Below, piece after piece: positions 15,676 to 24,120 of a stretch of DNA of 39,194 nucleotides. A program made the translations under genes and the position numbers. The DNA is from an uncultured Caryophanales bacterium. Its GTDB lineage: Bacteria > Bacillota_I > Bacilli_A > RFN20 > CAG-826. How positions within the stretch are numbered: the stretch's first letter is position 1; each line of letters starts with the position of its first letter. A model generated the notes under the pieces. That model saw nothing but the letters and a program-made list of their open reading frames with translations. It was not told the DNA's origin and searched no databases. Location of the stretch: contig CAMUVS010000007.1 of assembly GCA_947164155.1 (NCBI GenBank), positions 1 through 39,194 of the forward strand, written 5' to 3'.

Positions 15676-17778
15676 ATGAAATTAGTTATTGTCGAATCTC
15701 CAACAAAATGTGAAACAATCAAGCGATATCTAGGCGAAGACTATGTCGTTAAAGCCTCGTATGGCCACATACGAGATCTCGCTACAAAGGGTAAAGGTGG
15801 ACTAGGAATTGATATTGAAAACAATTTCGCGCCCGCGTATGTAATTAATAATGATAAAAGAAAAGTAGTGTATGATTTAAAAAAACTTGCAGACGAATCT
15901 GAAGAAGTCATATTAGCTACCGACCCTGACCGCGAAGGAGAAGCAATTGCCTGGCATTTAGCGCAGGTTCTTAATTTAGATGTGAAAACTAACAAAAGGT
16001 TAGAATTCCATGAAATTACTAGAGACTCAATTAATGAAGCTTTAAAGTCTCCAAGAACTATTGATTTAGATTTAGTAGCTTCTCAAGAGACCAGAAGAAT
16101 GCTAGACCGTATTATTGGTTTTAAATTATCTTCGTTATTAAATAAGAAAATTCATTCTAAAAGCGCTGGTAGAGTGCAATCTGCAACCCTAAAATTGGTC
16201 TATGATCAAGAACTAGAAATAGAGAAATTCGTTCCTGAAGAATATTGGAAAATTAATACCTCAGTTTTATTAAATAATAAAGAATATGAACTTACTTTTA
16301 TTAGTGATGAAACTGGTAAGAAAAATATTGAAACTAAAGAAGAAGCTGAACACATTTTATCTTTATTAAAAGATAAATTAAAAGTGGACTCTGTAGAAAC
16401 AGTGGTCAAAACCGTGGAATCAAAAGTTCCATTTACAACATCGACAATGCAACAAGAAGCTTTCTCTAGATTAAAGTTTAAAACTGATAAAACTCAAAGA
16501 GTGGCACAGTCATTATATGAAGGTATTCAAGTCAATGGAGAACATGTTGGTTTAATTACCTATATGCGTACTGACTCTACTAGACTTGCTCCTATTTTTA
16601 TTGAACGCGCTAGTAAATATATTATCGAAACATACGGCAAAGAATATTTAGGCAAACCAAAAGCTTTTAAGGCTGGCGAATTAACTCAAGACGCTCACGA
16701 AGCTATTAGACCAACAAGTAATCACCGCACCCCTGAATCAGTTAGAAGTTTCTTAACTCCTGACCAATATAATCTTTATAGATTAATTTACAATCGTACT
16801 TTAGCAAGTTTAATGAAAGGGAAGAAAGAAGAAACTTTAGTGGTGCATTTATCTTCTAATGGAGTGAAGTTCAAATTAGAATTCACTAGAACCTTATTCC
16901 CAGGTTACGAAATTGTCTATAAAGATGAAGAAGAAACTAAACATTACAAAAATCTTCCTTCAATTAATGTAAACGATGAATTAACTTTAGTTAAAAAGGA
17001 AATAGAACAAAAATTTACCACCCCACCTAGTAGATATAGCGAGGCTAAGATCGTTAAATTAATGGAAGAAGTGGGCATTGGTAGACCTTCAACTTATGCT
17101 TCAACAATTTCGACTTTAAAAAAGAGAAAATATGTTGATGAAGAAAAAGGCATTTTAAATGTCACTGATCAAGGTAAAAAGACCGCACATGTATTAATTA
17201 AATATTTCCCAAATATTGTCGATGCTAAATATACCGCTGACATGGAAACTAAACTTGATACAATTTCTGAGGGAGATTCATCATCTTTAGATATTTTATC
17301 TAAGTTCTATGATGAATTTATGAACCAATTCAATAAAGTGCAAAAAGTGATGTATGTTGATGAACCTATTCCTACTGGAGAAAAATGTCCAAAATGTGGT
17401 GCTCCATTAGTTTACAAGGAAGGGAAAAATGGACAGTTTATTGGCTGTTCTAATTATCCAAGTTGTAAATACGTTCAAAAGGAAAAGAAAAATGTTGTCT
17501 ATACCGGAGAAATCTGTCCTGAATGTGGTAAACCCCTAGTAGAAAGAAAAGACGCTAAAGGAAAAGTCTTTATCGCTTGTAGTGGATATCCACATTGCAA
17601 ATATATCGTCAAAGAAGAAAAACCAGTGGACACCCCAGCTGAATATGTTAAAAAATGTCCTGATTGTGAAACTGGTCAACTTGTCAAAAAGAAAGGTAAA
17701 TATGGTTATTTCTTAGGATGTACGAATTATCCTAATTGTAATCATATGGAAAAACTTTTGAAAAAAAGACGCAAATAG
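15676..17778 (+). CDS. topA: DNA topoisomerase I
   Basis: TopA relaxes negative supercoils. The start at 15676 (MKLVIVESPTKCETI) matches the family N-terminus; the upstream TTG in frame is not needed. The 700-residue protein has the Toprim motifs VESPTK and DPDREGEAIAWH (about 78-89), the active-site Tyr296 in YMRTDSTR, and VGIGRPSTYASTI (about 473-485). Three C-terminal zinc-ribbon modules begin at CPKCGAPL, CPECGKPL and CPDCETGQL (from about residues 572, 614 and 661). The topA terminator overlaps its last codons. Confidence 0.97.
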   Translation: MKLVIVESPTKCETIKRYLGEDYVVKASYGHIRDLATKGKGGLGIDIENNFAPAYVINNDKRKVVYDLKKLADESEEVILATDPDREGEAIAWHLAQVLNLDVKTNKRLEFHEITRDSINEALKSPRTIDLDLVASQETRRMLDRIIGFKLSSLLNKKIHSKSAGRVQSATLKLVYDQELEIEKFVPEEYWKINTSVLLNNKEYELTFISDETGKKNIETKEEAEHILSLLKDKLKVDSVETVVKTVESKVPFTTSTMQQEAFSRLKFKTDKTQRVAQSLYEGIQVNGEHVGLITYMRTDSTRLAPIFIERASKYIIETYGKEYLGKPKAFKAGELTQDAHEAIRPTSNHRTPESVRSFLTPDQYNLYRLIYNRTLASLMKGKKEETLVVHLSSNGVKFKLEFTRTLFPGYEIVYKDEEETKHYKNLPSINVNDELTLVKKEIEQKFTTPPSRYSEAKIVKLMEEVGIGRPSTYASTISTLKKRKYVDEEKGILNVTDQGKKTAHVLIKYFPNIVDAKYTADMETKLDTISEGDSSSLDILSKFYDEFMNQFNKVQKVMYVDEPIPTGEKCPKCGAPLVYKEGKNGQFIGCSNYPSCKYVQKEKKNVVYTGEICPECGKPLVERKDAKGKVFIACSGYPHCKYIVKEEKPVDTPAEYVKKCPDCETGQLVKKKGKYGYFLGCTNYPNCNHMEKLLKKRRK

Positions 17779-17790
17779 GGCGTCTTTTTT
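17765..17790 (+). terminator. Intrinsic terminator of topA
   Basis: AAAGACGC (17765-17772) pairs with GCGTCTTT (17780-17787), followed by further T residues. The topA stop codon is in the loop. The xerC/D -10 box begins three bases after the T run. Confidence 0.9.
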
Positions 17791-17807
17791 GTTAGAATAA
17801 CGTTATT
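17791..17807 (+). promoter_or_regulatory. xerC/D extended -10 promoter
   Basis: TGTTAGAAT (17790-17798) reads as an extended -10 element (TG-N-TAGAAT), nine bases before the ATG. A perfect palindrome, AATAACGTTATT (17796-17807), fills the space up to the start codon. No good -35 box is seen because the terminator of topA occupies that position. Confidence 0.5.
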
Positions 17808-18722
17808 ATGAATAAGCCGACAAAAGAATTTTTAAATTATCTACAATTTGGTAAAAACTGCACAGAAGATACAATTGATTCTTATCGAAGAGATATCGAA
17901 AAGTTTTTCAAATTTCTCTTTAAAGAAGACATCGATATGGATAAAGTGGATCAAATTGTAATTCGTAATTTTTTTACTGAGGAAATCACTAATGGTGTTT
18001 CTAAAAGAAGTTGCAAAAGAAGGCTTACTGCATTAAGACAGTTTTATAAATTTTTAGCTAGAGAAGGCTATATTAAAGACGATCCGTTTTTATTTATAGA
18101 TTCTCCAAAAATTGAAAGAAAATATCCACGTGTTCTTTATAAAGAACAAATTGAAGAATTATTAAAGGAAAATCGTCAAAGAGAAGATGAATTAGCTTTA
18201 AGAGATCAAGCAATTATATCTCTACTTTATTTTTGCGGATTAAGAGCGAGTGAATTATGTAAATTAGAAATTCAAGACGTCTATTTAAAACAAAGAATTT
18301 TAAAGGTTTACGGCAAGGGCAGAAAAGAAAGAATGATCCCATTTAGCGAAGAATGTCGAAAAGATGTCGAAGCTTATATAAAAATGTGTCGTCCGAACTT
18401 ATTAGGTAGAAGCCCAATTATTAAAATGGAAGACGGAAAAAAACTAATTTTTAACAATAAAGGTAGGCCCTTAACTGTTAGAGGACTTGAATATATCTTA
18501 GATTCTATTGAACTAAAGACTGGAACATTTGTTAATTTGCACCCTCACATCTTAAGACATAGTTTCGCTACTCATTTATTAGAAAATGGAGCGGACTTAC
18601 GTATCATTCAAGAACTTCTCGGCCATGAAAGTATTAATACCACTCAGATATACACTCATGTGACTGAAGAAGCGATGCAAGAAGCATATTCCTCTTGCCA
18701 TCCTCGAGCCCATAAGAAGTAA
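17808..18722 (+). CDS. Tyrosine recombinase XerC/XerD
   Basis: Site-specific recombinase of the Xer family, which resolves chromosome dimers at dif. The 304-residue protein has an N-terminal SAM-like core-binding domain (about 5-90) and a catalytic domain with all expected residues: Arg146 (CGLRASEL), Lys170 (YGKGRKER), His247 and Arg250 ([13 protein letters not shown]), His273 (LLGHES) and Tyr282 (QIYTHV). Its position after topA matches codV/xerC of Bacillus; sequence alone does not separate XerC from XerD here. There is no Shine-Dalgarno sequence, and the promoter predicts an almost leaderless message. trmFO and clpQY, usual neighbours, are missing. Confidence 0.92.
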   Translation: MNKPTKEFLNYLQFGKNCTEDTIDSYRRDIEKFFKFLFKEDIDMDKVDQIVIRNFFTEEITNGVSKRSCKRRLTALRQFYKFLAREGYIKDDPFLFIDSPKIERKYPRVLYKEQIEELLKENRQREDELALRDQAIISLLYFCGLRASELCKLEIQDVYLKQRILKVYGKGRKERMIPFSEECRKDVEAYIKMCRPNLLGRSPIIKMEDGKKLIFNNKGRPLTVRGLEYILDSIELKTGTFVNLHPHILRHSFATHLLENGADLRIIQELLGHESINTTQIYTHVTEEAMQEAYSSCHPRAHKK

Positions 18723-18747
18723 AAGATAAAAATATATATTTTTCTCG

Positions 18748-18776
18748 TTGATTAACTCTTTTTAGTTTGCTATGAT
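18748..18776 (+). promoter_or_regulatory. rpsB-tsf promoter
   Basis: TTGATT (18748-18753), a 17-base spacer and TATGAT (18771-18776) predict transcription from about 18783. The leader starts with a perfect hairpin, CTCTATA-AAA-TATAGAG (18784-18800). Confidence 0.82.
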
Positions 18777-18782
18777 TATCAC

Positions 18783-18892
18783 GCTCTATAAAATATAGAG
18801 ACTACACACACCGTGGATTCAACTCCATTGTCTCACATTACATGTGAGGGTAGTTGTTCGAAGCGGTGGAGGCTAAACATAAGGAGGCTCAA
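18783..18892 (+). promoter_or_regulatory. Structured rpsB leader RNA (candidate S2 autoregulatory element)
   Basis: After the 5' hairpin (18784-18800) come three nested stems: CACCG (18809-18813) with CGGTG (18864-18868), CAACT (18820-18824) with AGTTG (18852-18856), and CTCACAT (18832-18838) with ATGTGAG (18842-18848). GGAGGCT occurs twice after the structure, once just after the outer stem and once as the functional Shine-Dalgarno. S2 is known to regulate rpsB-tsf through a leader in Proteobacteria; this structure is a candidate for the same role but I do not recognise it as a described family. Confidence 0.65.
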
Positions 18893-19972
18893 ATGAGCGA
18901 AGAAAAGAAAGAATTAGTAGAAGAATCTACTGAAGTGGCTGCTAATCCAATGGAAGCAGTCGTGCATGATCCTGATGCACCAATTATCACCATGAAAAAG
19001 CTTTTAGAAGCTGGTGCACATTTTGGTCATCAAACCCGCAGATGGAATCCAAAGATGAAGAAATACATCTATGGAGCTAGAAACGGTGTCTACATTATCG
19101 ATTTACAAAAGACAGTCGATTTAATCATCACAGCCTATAAAGCAATGAAAGAAATCGTCGATAATGGTGGAAAAGTTCTCTTTGTTGGAACTAAAAAACA
19201 ATGTAAAGAAGCAGTGGAAGCAGAAGCTCTCCGTTCTGGAAGTTTCTACATCACCAACAGATGGTTAGGTGGAACCTTAACAAACTTCAAGACCATTCAA
19301 AGTCGTATTAGATACCTCAAAGAATTAGAAAGAAGAGATGAAGAAGGCGAACTCGACTTATTACCAAAAGTGGAAGCTGCCCAATTAAGAAAAGAAAAAG
19401 AAAAACTTTCTAAAAACTTAGAAGGTATTAAAGAAATGAGAAAGGTGCCAAATGCTTTATTTGTCATCGATCCAAGTATTGAACATAACGCTGTTGCCGA
19501 AGCTAGAAAGTTAGGCGTCCCAGTGTTTGGTATTGTTGATACAAATTGTGATCCAGATTTAGTGGATTACGTTATTCCTGCTAATGATGATGCCATTAGA
19601 AGTGTCAGCTTAATCTTAGCGGTTGTTGCTGATGCGGTTGTGGAATCTAAAGGTGGTATCCCAGTTGTCGCTTACATCAAAGATGAAGGCGAAGACATCA
19701 CCATGAAAGAAGTCATCAAACAAACAGATAAAGAAAACGCTGAAAAATTAGCAAGAATCAGAGCAGAAAGAGCGGCAAGACAAGAAGCTTATGAAAAAGA
19801 ACAAGCTTTAAGACAAGCATCTCATGATAAAGCTGCTGCTGTTGCTAAAGAACAACAAGAACTCGCTGCTGAAAAAGCAGAAAAACCAGCTGAAGAAAAG
19901 AAAGCACCAGCCAAAAAGGCTCCTGCTAAAAAACCAGCTGCTAAAAAAGAAGCAAATCCTGAGGAAAAATAA
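18893..19972 (+). CDS. rpsB: 30S ribosomal protein S2 with extended tail
   Basis: S2 binds the 30S head-body junction with S1-type contacts. The core (about residues 35-265) has [39 protein letters not shown] and [20 protein letters not shown]. The start at 18893 (MSEEKKEL) has AAGGAGG six bases upstream; the longer frame from 18854 lies in leader structure. At 359 residues it exceeds the usual roughly 250: an acidic N-terminal extension of about 35 residues and a tail of about 90 residues rich in Lys, Ala and Glu that ends in repeated PAKKA units. The tail looks disordered and resembles histone-H1-like basic tails. Confidence 0.96.
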   Translation: MSEEKKELVEESTEVAANPMEAVVHDPDAPIITMKKLLEAGAHFGHQTRRWNPKMKKYIYGARNGVYIIDLQKTVDLIITAYKAMKEIVDNGGKVLFVGTKKQCKEAVEAEALRSGSFYITNRWLGGTLTNFKTIQSRIRYLKELERRDEEGELDLLPKVEAAQLRKEKEKLSKNLEGIKEMRKVPNALFVIDPSIEHNAVAEARKLGVPVFGIVDTNCDPDLVDYVIPANDDAIRSVSLILAVVADAVVESKGGIPVVAYIKDEGEDITMKEVIKQTDKENAEKLARIRAERAARQEAYEKEQALRQASHDKAAAVAKEQQELAAEKAEKPAEEKKAPAKKAPAKKPAAKKEANPEEK

Positions 19973-19974
19973 TC

Positions 19975-20847
19975 ATGGGTGAAAGTTTAATTGATTTAAT
20001 CAAGGTATTAAGAGACCGTACTGGTGCTGGATTAATGGATTGCAAAGGCGCATTACTCGCTAATGACTCCGACATTGAAAAAGCTACAGACTGGTTAAGA
20101 GAAAAAGGTTTAGCAAAAGCTGCTAAAAAAGCTGATAGAATCGCTGCAGAGGGCTTAGCAATTGTTAAGGTTTGTGCAAAATGTGGTAAAGTCGTTGTTT
20201 TAGAAGTTAATTGTGAAACCGATTTCGTCGCCAAAGGCGATGCCTTCCGCAAATTAGTGGAAGATGTTGCTGATGTGATCTTAAAGAACGAACCAGAATC
20301 AGTTGAAAAGGCTAAAGAATTAACTCAAGGCTTATTCACTGACGCCACTGTCAAAATGGGTGAAAAATTCGATTTAAGAAGATTTGTCATCATCCCTAAA
20401 GAAGATAATCTCATCGGTTCTTATATCCACATGGGTGGTAAGATTGCCGTTGCTGTTAGTATCAAAGGCGGAGATGAAGAATTAGCTCATGACTTAGCAA
20501 TGCATATTGCTGCTAATAACCCATTATACTTAACTATGGCGGATGTTCCTGCGGAAACCAAAGAACACGAATTATCCGTTCAAAAAGAAGCCGCTAAAAA
20601 CGATCCTAAGCTCGCTGGCAAACCAGCCCCTGTCTTAGAAAAGATTTTAGAAGGCAAAATTAACAAATACTTCGCAGAAATGACCTTAGAGGCTCAACCA
20701 TTCTTAAAGGATGATAGCAAGACTGTTGGTCAATTAGTTTCTGAAAAGGGAGCGAAAGTTTTAAAATTTGTCCGTTACCAAGTTGGTGAAGGAATTGAAA
20801 AAAGAAAAGATGACTTCGCTGCCGAAGTTATGTCACAAGCTAAATAA
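19975..20847 (+). CDS. tsf: Elongation factor Ts
   Basis: EF-Ts exchanges nucleotide on EF-Tu. The 290-residue protein begins MGESLIDLIKVLRDRTGAGL, with the signature RTGAGLMDCKGAL, then WLREKGLAKAAKKADRIAAEG (about 42-62) and the core-domain motif EVNCETDFVAKGDAF (about 80-94). It has the standard two-subdomain length. It starts two bases after rpsB, so the pair is co-transcribed. A terminator follows. Confidence 0.97.
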   Translation: MGESLIDLIKVLRDRTGAGLMDCKGALLANDSDIEKATDWLREKGLAKAAKKADRIAAEGLAIVKVCAKCGKVVVLEVNCETDFVAKGDAFRKLVEDVADVILKNEPESVEKAKELTQGLFTDATVKMGEKFDLRRFVIIPKEDNLIGSYIHMGGKIAVAVSIKGGDEELAHDLAMHIAANNPLYLTMADVPAETKEHELSVQKEAAKNDPKLAGKPAPVLEKILEGKINKYFAEMTLEAQPFLKDDSKTVGQLVSEKGAKVLKFVRYQVGEGIEKRKDDFAAEVMSQAK

Positions 20848-20857
20848 TTAAAAAATT

Positions 20858-20886
20858 AAGAAGCACGGTTTCGTGTTTCTTTTTTT
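20858..20886 (+). terminator. Intrinsic terminator after tsf
   Basis: AAGAAGCACG (20858-20867) pairs with CGTGTTTCTT (20872-20881) with one G-T wobble, followed by six T residues. It separates rpsB-tsf from pyrH, which has its own strong Shine-Dalgarno but no obvious promoter, so read-through is likely. Confidence 0.88.
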
Positions 20887-20904
20887 AACAAAAGGAGGCC
20901 CAAA

Positions 20905-21624
20905 ATGTACAAAAGAGTCTTACTAAAATTAAGTGGTGAAGCCCTTGGAATTAAGTCCAGTGATAACATCATTGACGTCGAATCCTTAAACGCGATTTGT
21001 GAAAGAATTAAAGTTCTTCATGATGAAGGAATGGAAGTGGCGATTGTGATTGGCGCTGGCAATATTTGGAGAGGCAAAGTCGCTGATAAAATTGGAATCG
21101 AACGCGTTCCTGCTGATTTTATGGGAATGCTTGGTACAGTTATAAACGCTGTAGCAATGAGCAGTGCTTTGAAGAAAATGGGAGTGGATTCTGTTGTTTA
21201 TAGTGCGATTCCTGCTATCGAAGGAGTTACCATTCCTTACGATGTTGAGAAAGTTAAAAAAGACTTATCTAACGGCAAAATTTGTTTCTTAGCAGGCGGA
21301 ACTGGAAAACCTTTCTTTACCACCGATACTGCTGCGACATTAAGAGCAATTGAAACTAAGTGTGATGCTATTTTAATGGCGAAAAACGGAGTGAAGGGAG
21401 TTTATGATAAAGACCCTACCATTTATAGTGATGCAACTTTCTATCCAGAAATCACTTATCAACAAATGAGAGAATTAAATGTTCAAATTATGGACCAGTC
21501 TGCGATAGAATTAATAGAGAACACAAATATCCAAATCTTAGTATTCTCAATGCAAGATTTAGATAACTTCCACAAGGCTGCCAAAGGAATAAATGTTGGT
21601 ACAGTCTGTAAAAAAGGAGAATAA
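20905..21624 (+). CDS. pyrH: UMP kinase
   Basis: PyrH phosphorylates UMP to UDP in pyrimidine nucleotide synthesis. The 239-residue protein has the amino-acid-kinase-fold N-terminus YKRVLLKLSGEALG, the glycine-rich VIGAGNIWRG (about 48-57) and ADFMGMLGTVINA (about 70-82), plus FFTTDTAATLRA (about 134-145). The start follows AAAAGGAGG. The last codons overlap the upstream region of frr, whose Shine-Dalgarno AAAAGGAGA lies in the pyrH tail. Confidence 0.97.
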   Translation: MYKRVLLKLSGEALGIKSSDNIIDVESLNAICERIKVLHDEGMEVAIVIGAGNIWRGKVADKIGIERVPADFMGMLGTVINAVAMSSALKKMGVDSVVYSAIPAIEGVTIPYDVEKVKKDLSNGKICFLAGGTGKPFFTTDTAATLRAIETKCDAILMAKNGVKGVYDKDPTIYSDATFYPEITYQQMRELNVQIMDQSAIELIENTNIQILVFSMQDLDNFHKAAKGINVGTVCKKGE

Positions 21625-21628
21625 CAAT

Positions 21629-22174
21629 ATGGATGCATATGCATTAGAAGCTCAAGAAAAAATGAATAAAAGTATCGATTCTTATCGCGCCACTTTAGCG
21701 ACTTTAAGAACCGGTAGAGCATCCCCAGCGATGCTTAACGGAATTGAAATTGATTATTATGGTTCTCCTACCCCACTTAATCAGATTTCATCTATTTCTG
21801 TCCCAGAACCAAGACAACTTTTAATCAAACCATACGATAAAAATGATGTGAAAAATGTTGTCGCTGCAATCAATGCTTCAGATTTAGGATTAAACCCAAT
21901 TAATGAAGGAATTTGTGTGCGTTTAATTATCCCTGCTTTAACCGAAGAAAGAAGAAAAGAAATCGTTAAACAAGCACATAAATACGCAGAAGAAGCTAAA
22001 GTTTCTGTTAGAAACATTAGAAGAGACTATATGGAAGTCTTAAAAATTGATGATTCTTATCCAGAAGATATGTTAAAAAGAGCCCAAGACGATATTCAAA
22101 AAGTCACTGACGAGGCTACAAAAAATATCGATACAATTCTTGCTGAGAAAGAAAAAGAAATTATGGCAATCTAA
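21629..22174 (+). CDS. frr: Ribosome recycling factor
   Basis: RRF splits post-termination ribosomes together with EF-G. The 181-residue protein has the family features LRTGRASPAMLNGIEIDYYG, PLNQISSISVPEPRQLLIKP and LTEERRKEIVKQAHKYAEEAK. The start MDAYALEAQEKMNKS at 21629 is chosen for the AAAAGGAGA site 8 bases upstream; the longer frame runs into pyrH. The gene follows pyrH by four bases. Confidence 0.97.
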   Translation: MDAYALEAQEKMNKSIDSYRATLATLRTGRASPAMLNGIEIDYYGSPTPLNQISSISVPEPRQLLIKPYDKNDVKNVVAAINASDLGLNPINEGICVRLIIPALTEERRKEIVKQAHKYAEEAKVSVRNIRRDYMEVLKIDDSYPEDMLKRAQDDIQKVTDEATKNIDTILAEKEKEIMAI

Positions 22175-22211
22175 TGTAGCCAGTTTCTTAAAAGAAAAAA
22201 ATTACATTAAT

Positions 22212-22236
22212 AAGTGCGCTCCGGCGCACTTTTATT
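22212..22236 (+). terminator. Intrinsic terminator after frr
   Basis: AAGTGCGC (22212-22219) pairs with GCGCACTT (22224-22231), followed by TTATT. It lies immediately upstream of the uppS -10 box and ends the pyrH-frr message. Confidence 0.85.
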
Positions 22237-22237
22237 G

Positions 22238-22257
22238 TATACTATCTACAATAGTAT
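22238..22257 (+). promoter_or_regulatory. uppS -10 box and palindrome
   Basis: TATACT (22238-22243) lies 12 bases before the ATG at 22256. A perfect inverted repeat, ATACTAT-CTACA-ATAGTAT (22239-22257), covers the -10 box, the predicted start of transcription and the start codon, which suits a DNA operator. No convincing -35 box is present because the frr terminator fills that position. Confidence 0.5.
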
Positions 22258-22981
22258 GGAAAAAATGGAAAATAAGTTAACTCATGTTGCCTTCATTATG
22301 GACGGCAATGGCCGTTGGGCTAAAAGACGTGGATTACCACGTCACCTTGGTCATAAGGCTGGATGTGATCGAATAATCGATATTTATGAAGAGTGCCTTG
22401 CTCAAGATATTAGAGTGATGTCTTTATATGCTTTTTCCACGGAAAACTGGAATCGTCCAAAAGCGGAAATCAATCATTTATTTAAATACTTAGAAATCTT
22501 CTTCAAAAAAGAAATTAACCGCATTATTAAAGATGGGTCATGTATCAGAATCTCTGGAGATATTTCTCGACTCCCTGTTAAAACTCAAAAAGTCATTAAT
22601 GATGCGATAGAAAAAACTAAGGACCTTCATAATTTCTATTTCAATATCTGTCTAAATTATGGCGGTAAAGCCGAGATAGTTAGAGCGGCAACATTGTTCG
22701 CTAAGGAAGTAGAAGAAGGAAAAAGAAAGCCGGAAGAGCTAACCGAAGACTTATTTGAATCTTATTTATATACAGCAGGTTTACCGCCGGTGGACTTATT
22801 AATTAGAACATCAGGTGAGTTAAGGACAAGTAATTATCTACCTTGGCAATTAGCCTATGCTGAATTTATCTTCCCAAAAACAACTTGGCCAGATTTTACA
22901 AAAGAAGAATTTAGAAAATGTATCAATATTTATTACGAAAGAAATAGGAGGTTTGGAACAATCAATGACAAAGAAAAATAA
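22256..22981 (+). CDS. uppS: Isoprenyl transferase (undecaprenyl diphosphate synthase)
   Basis: UppS condenses isopentenyl diphosphate units on farnesyl diphosphate to make the C55 carrier lipid for cell-wall glycans. The 241-residue protein has the catalytic FIMDGNGRWAKRRGLPRHLG (about 12-31, with the essential Asp), YAFSTENWNRP (about 71-81), and near the end DLLIRTSGELRTSNYLPWQL, a family signature. Two ATGs are possible (22256 and 22265); both predict a very short leader and there is no Shine-Dalgarno sequence. Its 3' end overlaps cdsA by 17 bases. UppS suggests that a lipid-carrier pathway is present. Confidence 0.95.
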   Translation: MEKMENKLTHVAFIMDGNGRWAKRRGLPRHLGHKAGCDRIIDIYEECLAQDIRVMSLYAFSTENWNRPKAEINHLFKYLEIFFKKEINRIIKDGSCIRISGDISRLPVKTQKVINDAIEKTKDLHNFYFNICLNYGGKAEIVRAATLFAKEVEEGKRKPEELTEDLFESYLYTAGLPPVDLLIRTSGELRTSNYLPWQLAYAEFIFPKTTWPDFTKEEFRKCINIYYERNRRFGTINDKEK

Positions 22982-24116
22982 TGAAGTTGAAATAGTGGAA
23001 ACAGCTACAAAAGATGTTGAAACTATGCCAATCAACTCTAATGATGTTGAACTTCCTAAAAGAAAAGGTTTCTTCTCAAAAAGAGATAAAACTGAAGGAG
23101 AAAAAAGAATTCACAAAAACGAATTATCTGATGGCGCAAAAAAATCAATGCGTACCAGAATCATTTCTGCAATAGTTGGATTAGCTATTGTGGTCCCTGC
23201 TATTTTCTTAGGTGACTGGATTTATTTTGGCGTTATTACTTTTGCAATGATTATTGCTTGCTATGAAATCTTAGGATGCACGAACAAAAGAACACTTATA
23301 ACTGTCATAGTGTATTTCTTGTTTGTGGCTTCTATCGCTTACTGGCCAGTGTTTAAAACGATGCTTGCTGAAGGTACTTTTGTTAGCAAAATTGATCACT
23401 ATTATCAGCAAATTATTTTACCTATTTTAGTGACGATTATTGGAACATTTTTTGCTTTCTTCCTTACAGTTATTTATAAGGATTTCACAGTTCATGATGC
23501 CTGCTTTATGATTGCTATGGCGATTTTAGTTGGGTTTGGTTTCCAATGCTTATTTTATTTAAGATATTTCCCAATTACTCAATTCTCTGATGCGACAGTA
23601 GATGCTTGGAAATTTACATTTAACAACACCGTTAAACCTTCTATGCTCCTTGTATTTGTAATCATTTCCACATTTATGACTGATACCGGAGCCTATTTCG
23701 TTGGTGTTTTCTTTGGTAAAAACAAGATGAATGAAAGAATTTCTCCAAAGAAAACATGGGAAGGATTTGTTGGTGGAGTAGTGATTTCCTTTATTTTATC
23801 TAGCGTAATGGGTATTGTTTCAACAGTTTGTGGATGCCCGATATTTGGTGAAACATATAATCTTGGAAACAACTGGTATTTGATTTTAATCTTATCATTA
23901 TTAGTTCCATTATTTGCTACTCTTGGCGACTTCGTTTTCTCCTCAATTAAAAGATATTGGGGAATTAAAGATTATGGCAAGCTCATCCCAGGCCATGGAG
24001 GAGTATTAGATAGATTAGATTCTATTTTCTTTAGTGTTATTGTTGCTTCAATCTTTGTGTTTATGCTTACAAAAATTTCCGATGGCAAGTTTGATTGGGC
24101 AGGATTTTTGATTTAG
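22965..24116 (+). CDS. cdsA: Phosphatidate cytidylyltransferase
   Basis: CdsA makes CDP-diacylglycerol, the branch point of phospholipid synthesis. The 383-residue membrane protein has about eight hydrophobic segments, from about residue 65 (IISAIVGLAIVVPAIFLGDW) to the C-terminus, and the family signature SPKKTWEGFVGG (about 258-269) with DFVFSSIKRYWGIKDYGKLI followed by PGHGGVLDRLDS near residue 340. A charged N-terminal extension of about 60 residues is unusual and starts inside uppS. The start at 22965 has AGGAGG 13 bases upstream, a somewhat long spacing. Confidence 0.94.
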   Translation: MTKKNNEVEIVETATKDVETMPINSNDVELPKRKGFFSKRDKTEGEKRIHKNELSDGAKKSMRTRIISAIVGLAIVVPAIFLGDWIYFGVITFAMIIACYEILGCTNKRTLITVIVYFLFVASIAYWPVFKTMLAEGTFVSKIDHYYQQIILPILVTIIGTFFAFFLTVIYKDFTVHDACFMIAMAILVGFGFQCLFYLRYFPITQFSDATVDAWKFTFNNTVKPSMLLVFVIISTFMTDTGAYFVGVFFGKNKMNERISPKKTWEGFVGGVVISFILSSVMGIVSTVCGCPIFGETYNLGNNWYLILILSLLVPLFATLGDFVFSSIKRYWGIKDYGKLIPGHGGVLDRLDSIFFSVIVASIFVFMLTKISDGKFDWAGFLI

Positions 24117-24120
24117 TTTT

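Noticed and set aside
18854-18892. N-terminal extension of S2 from an upstream TTG
   Set aside because: It is translated leader structure; the AAGGAGG before the ATG at 18893 fixes the start.
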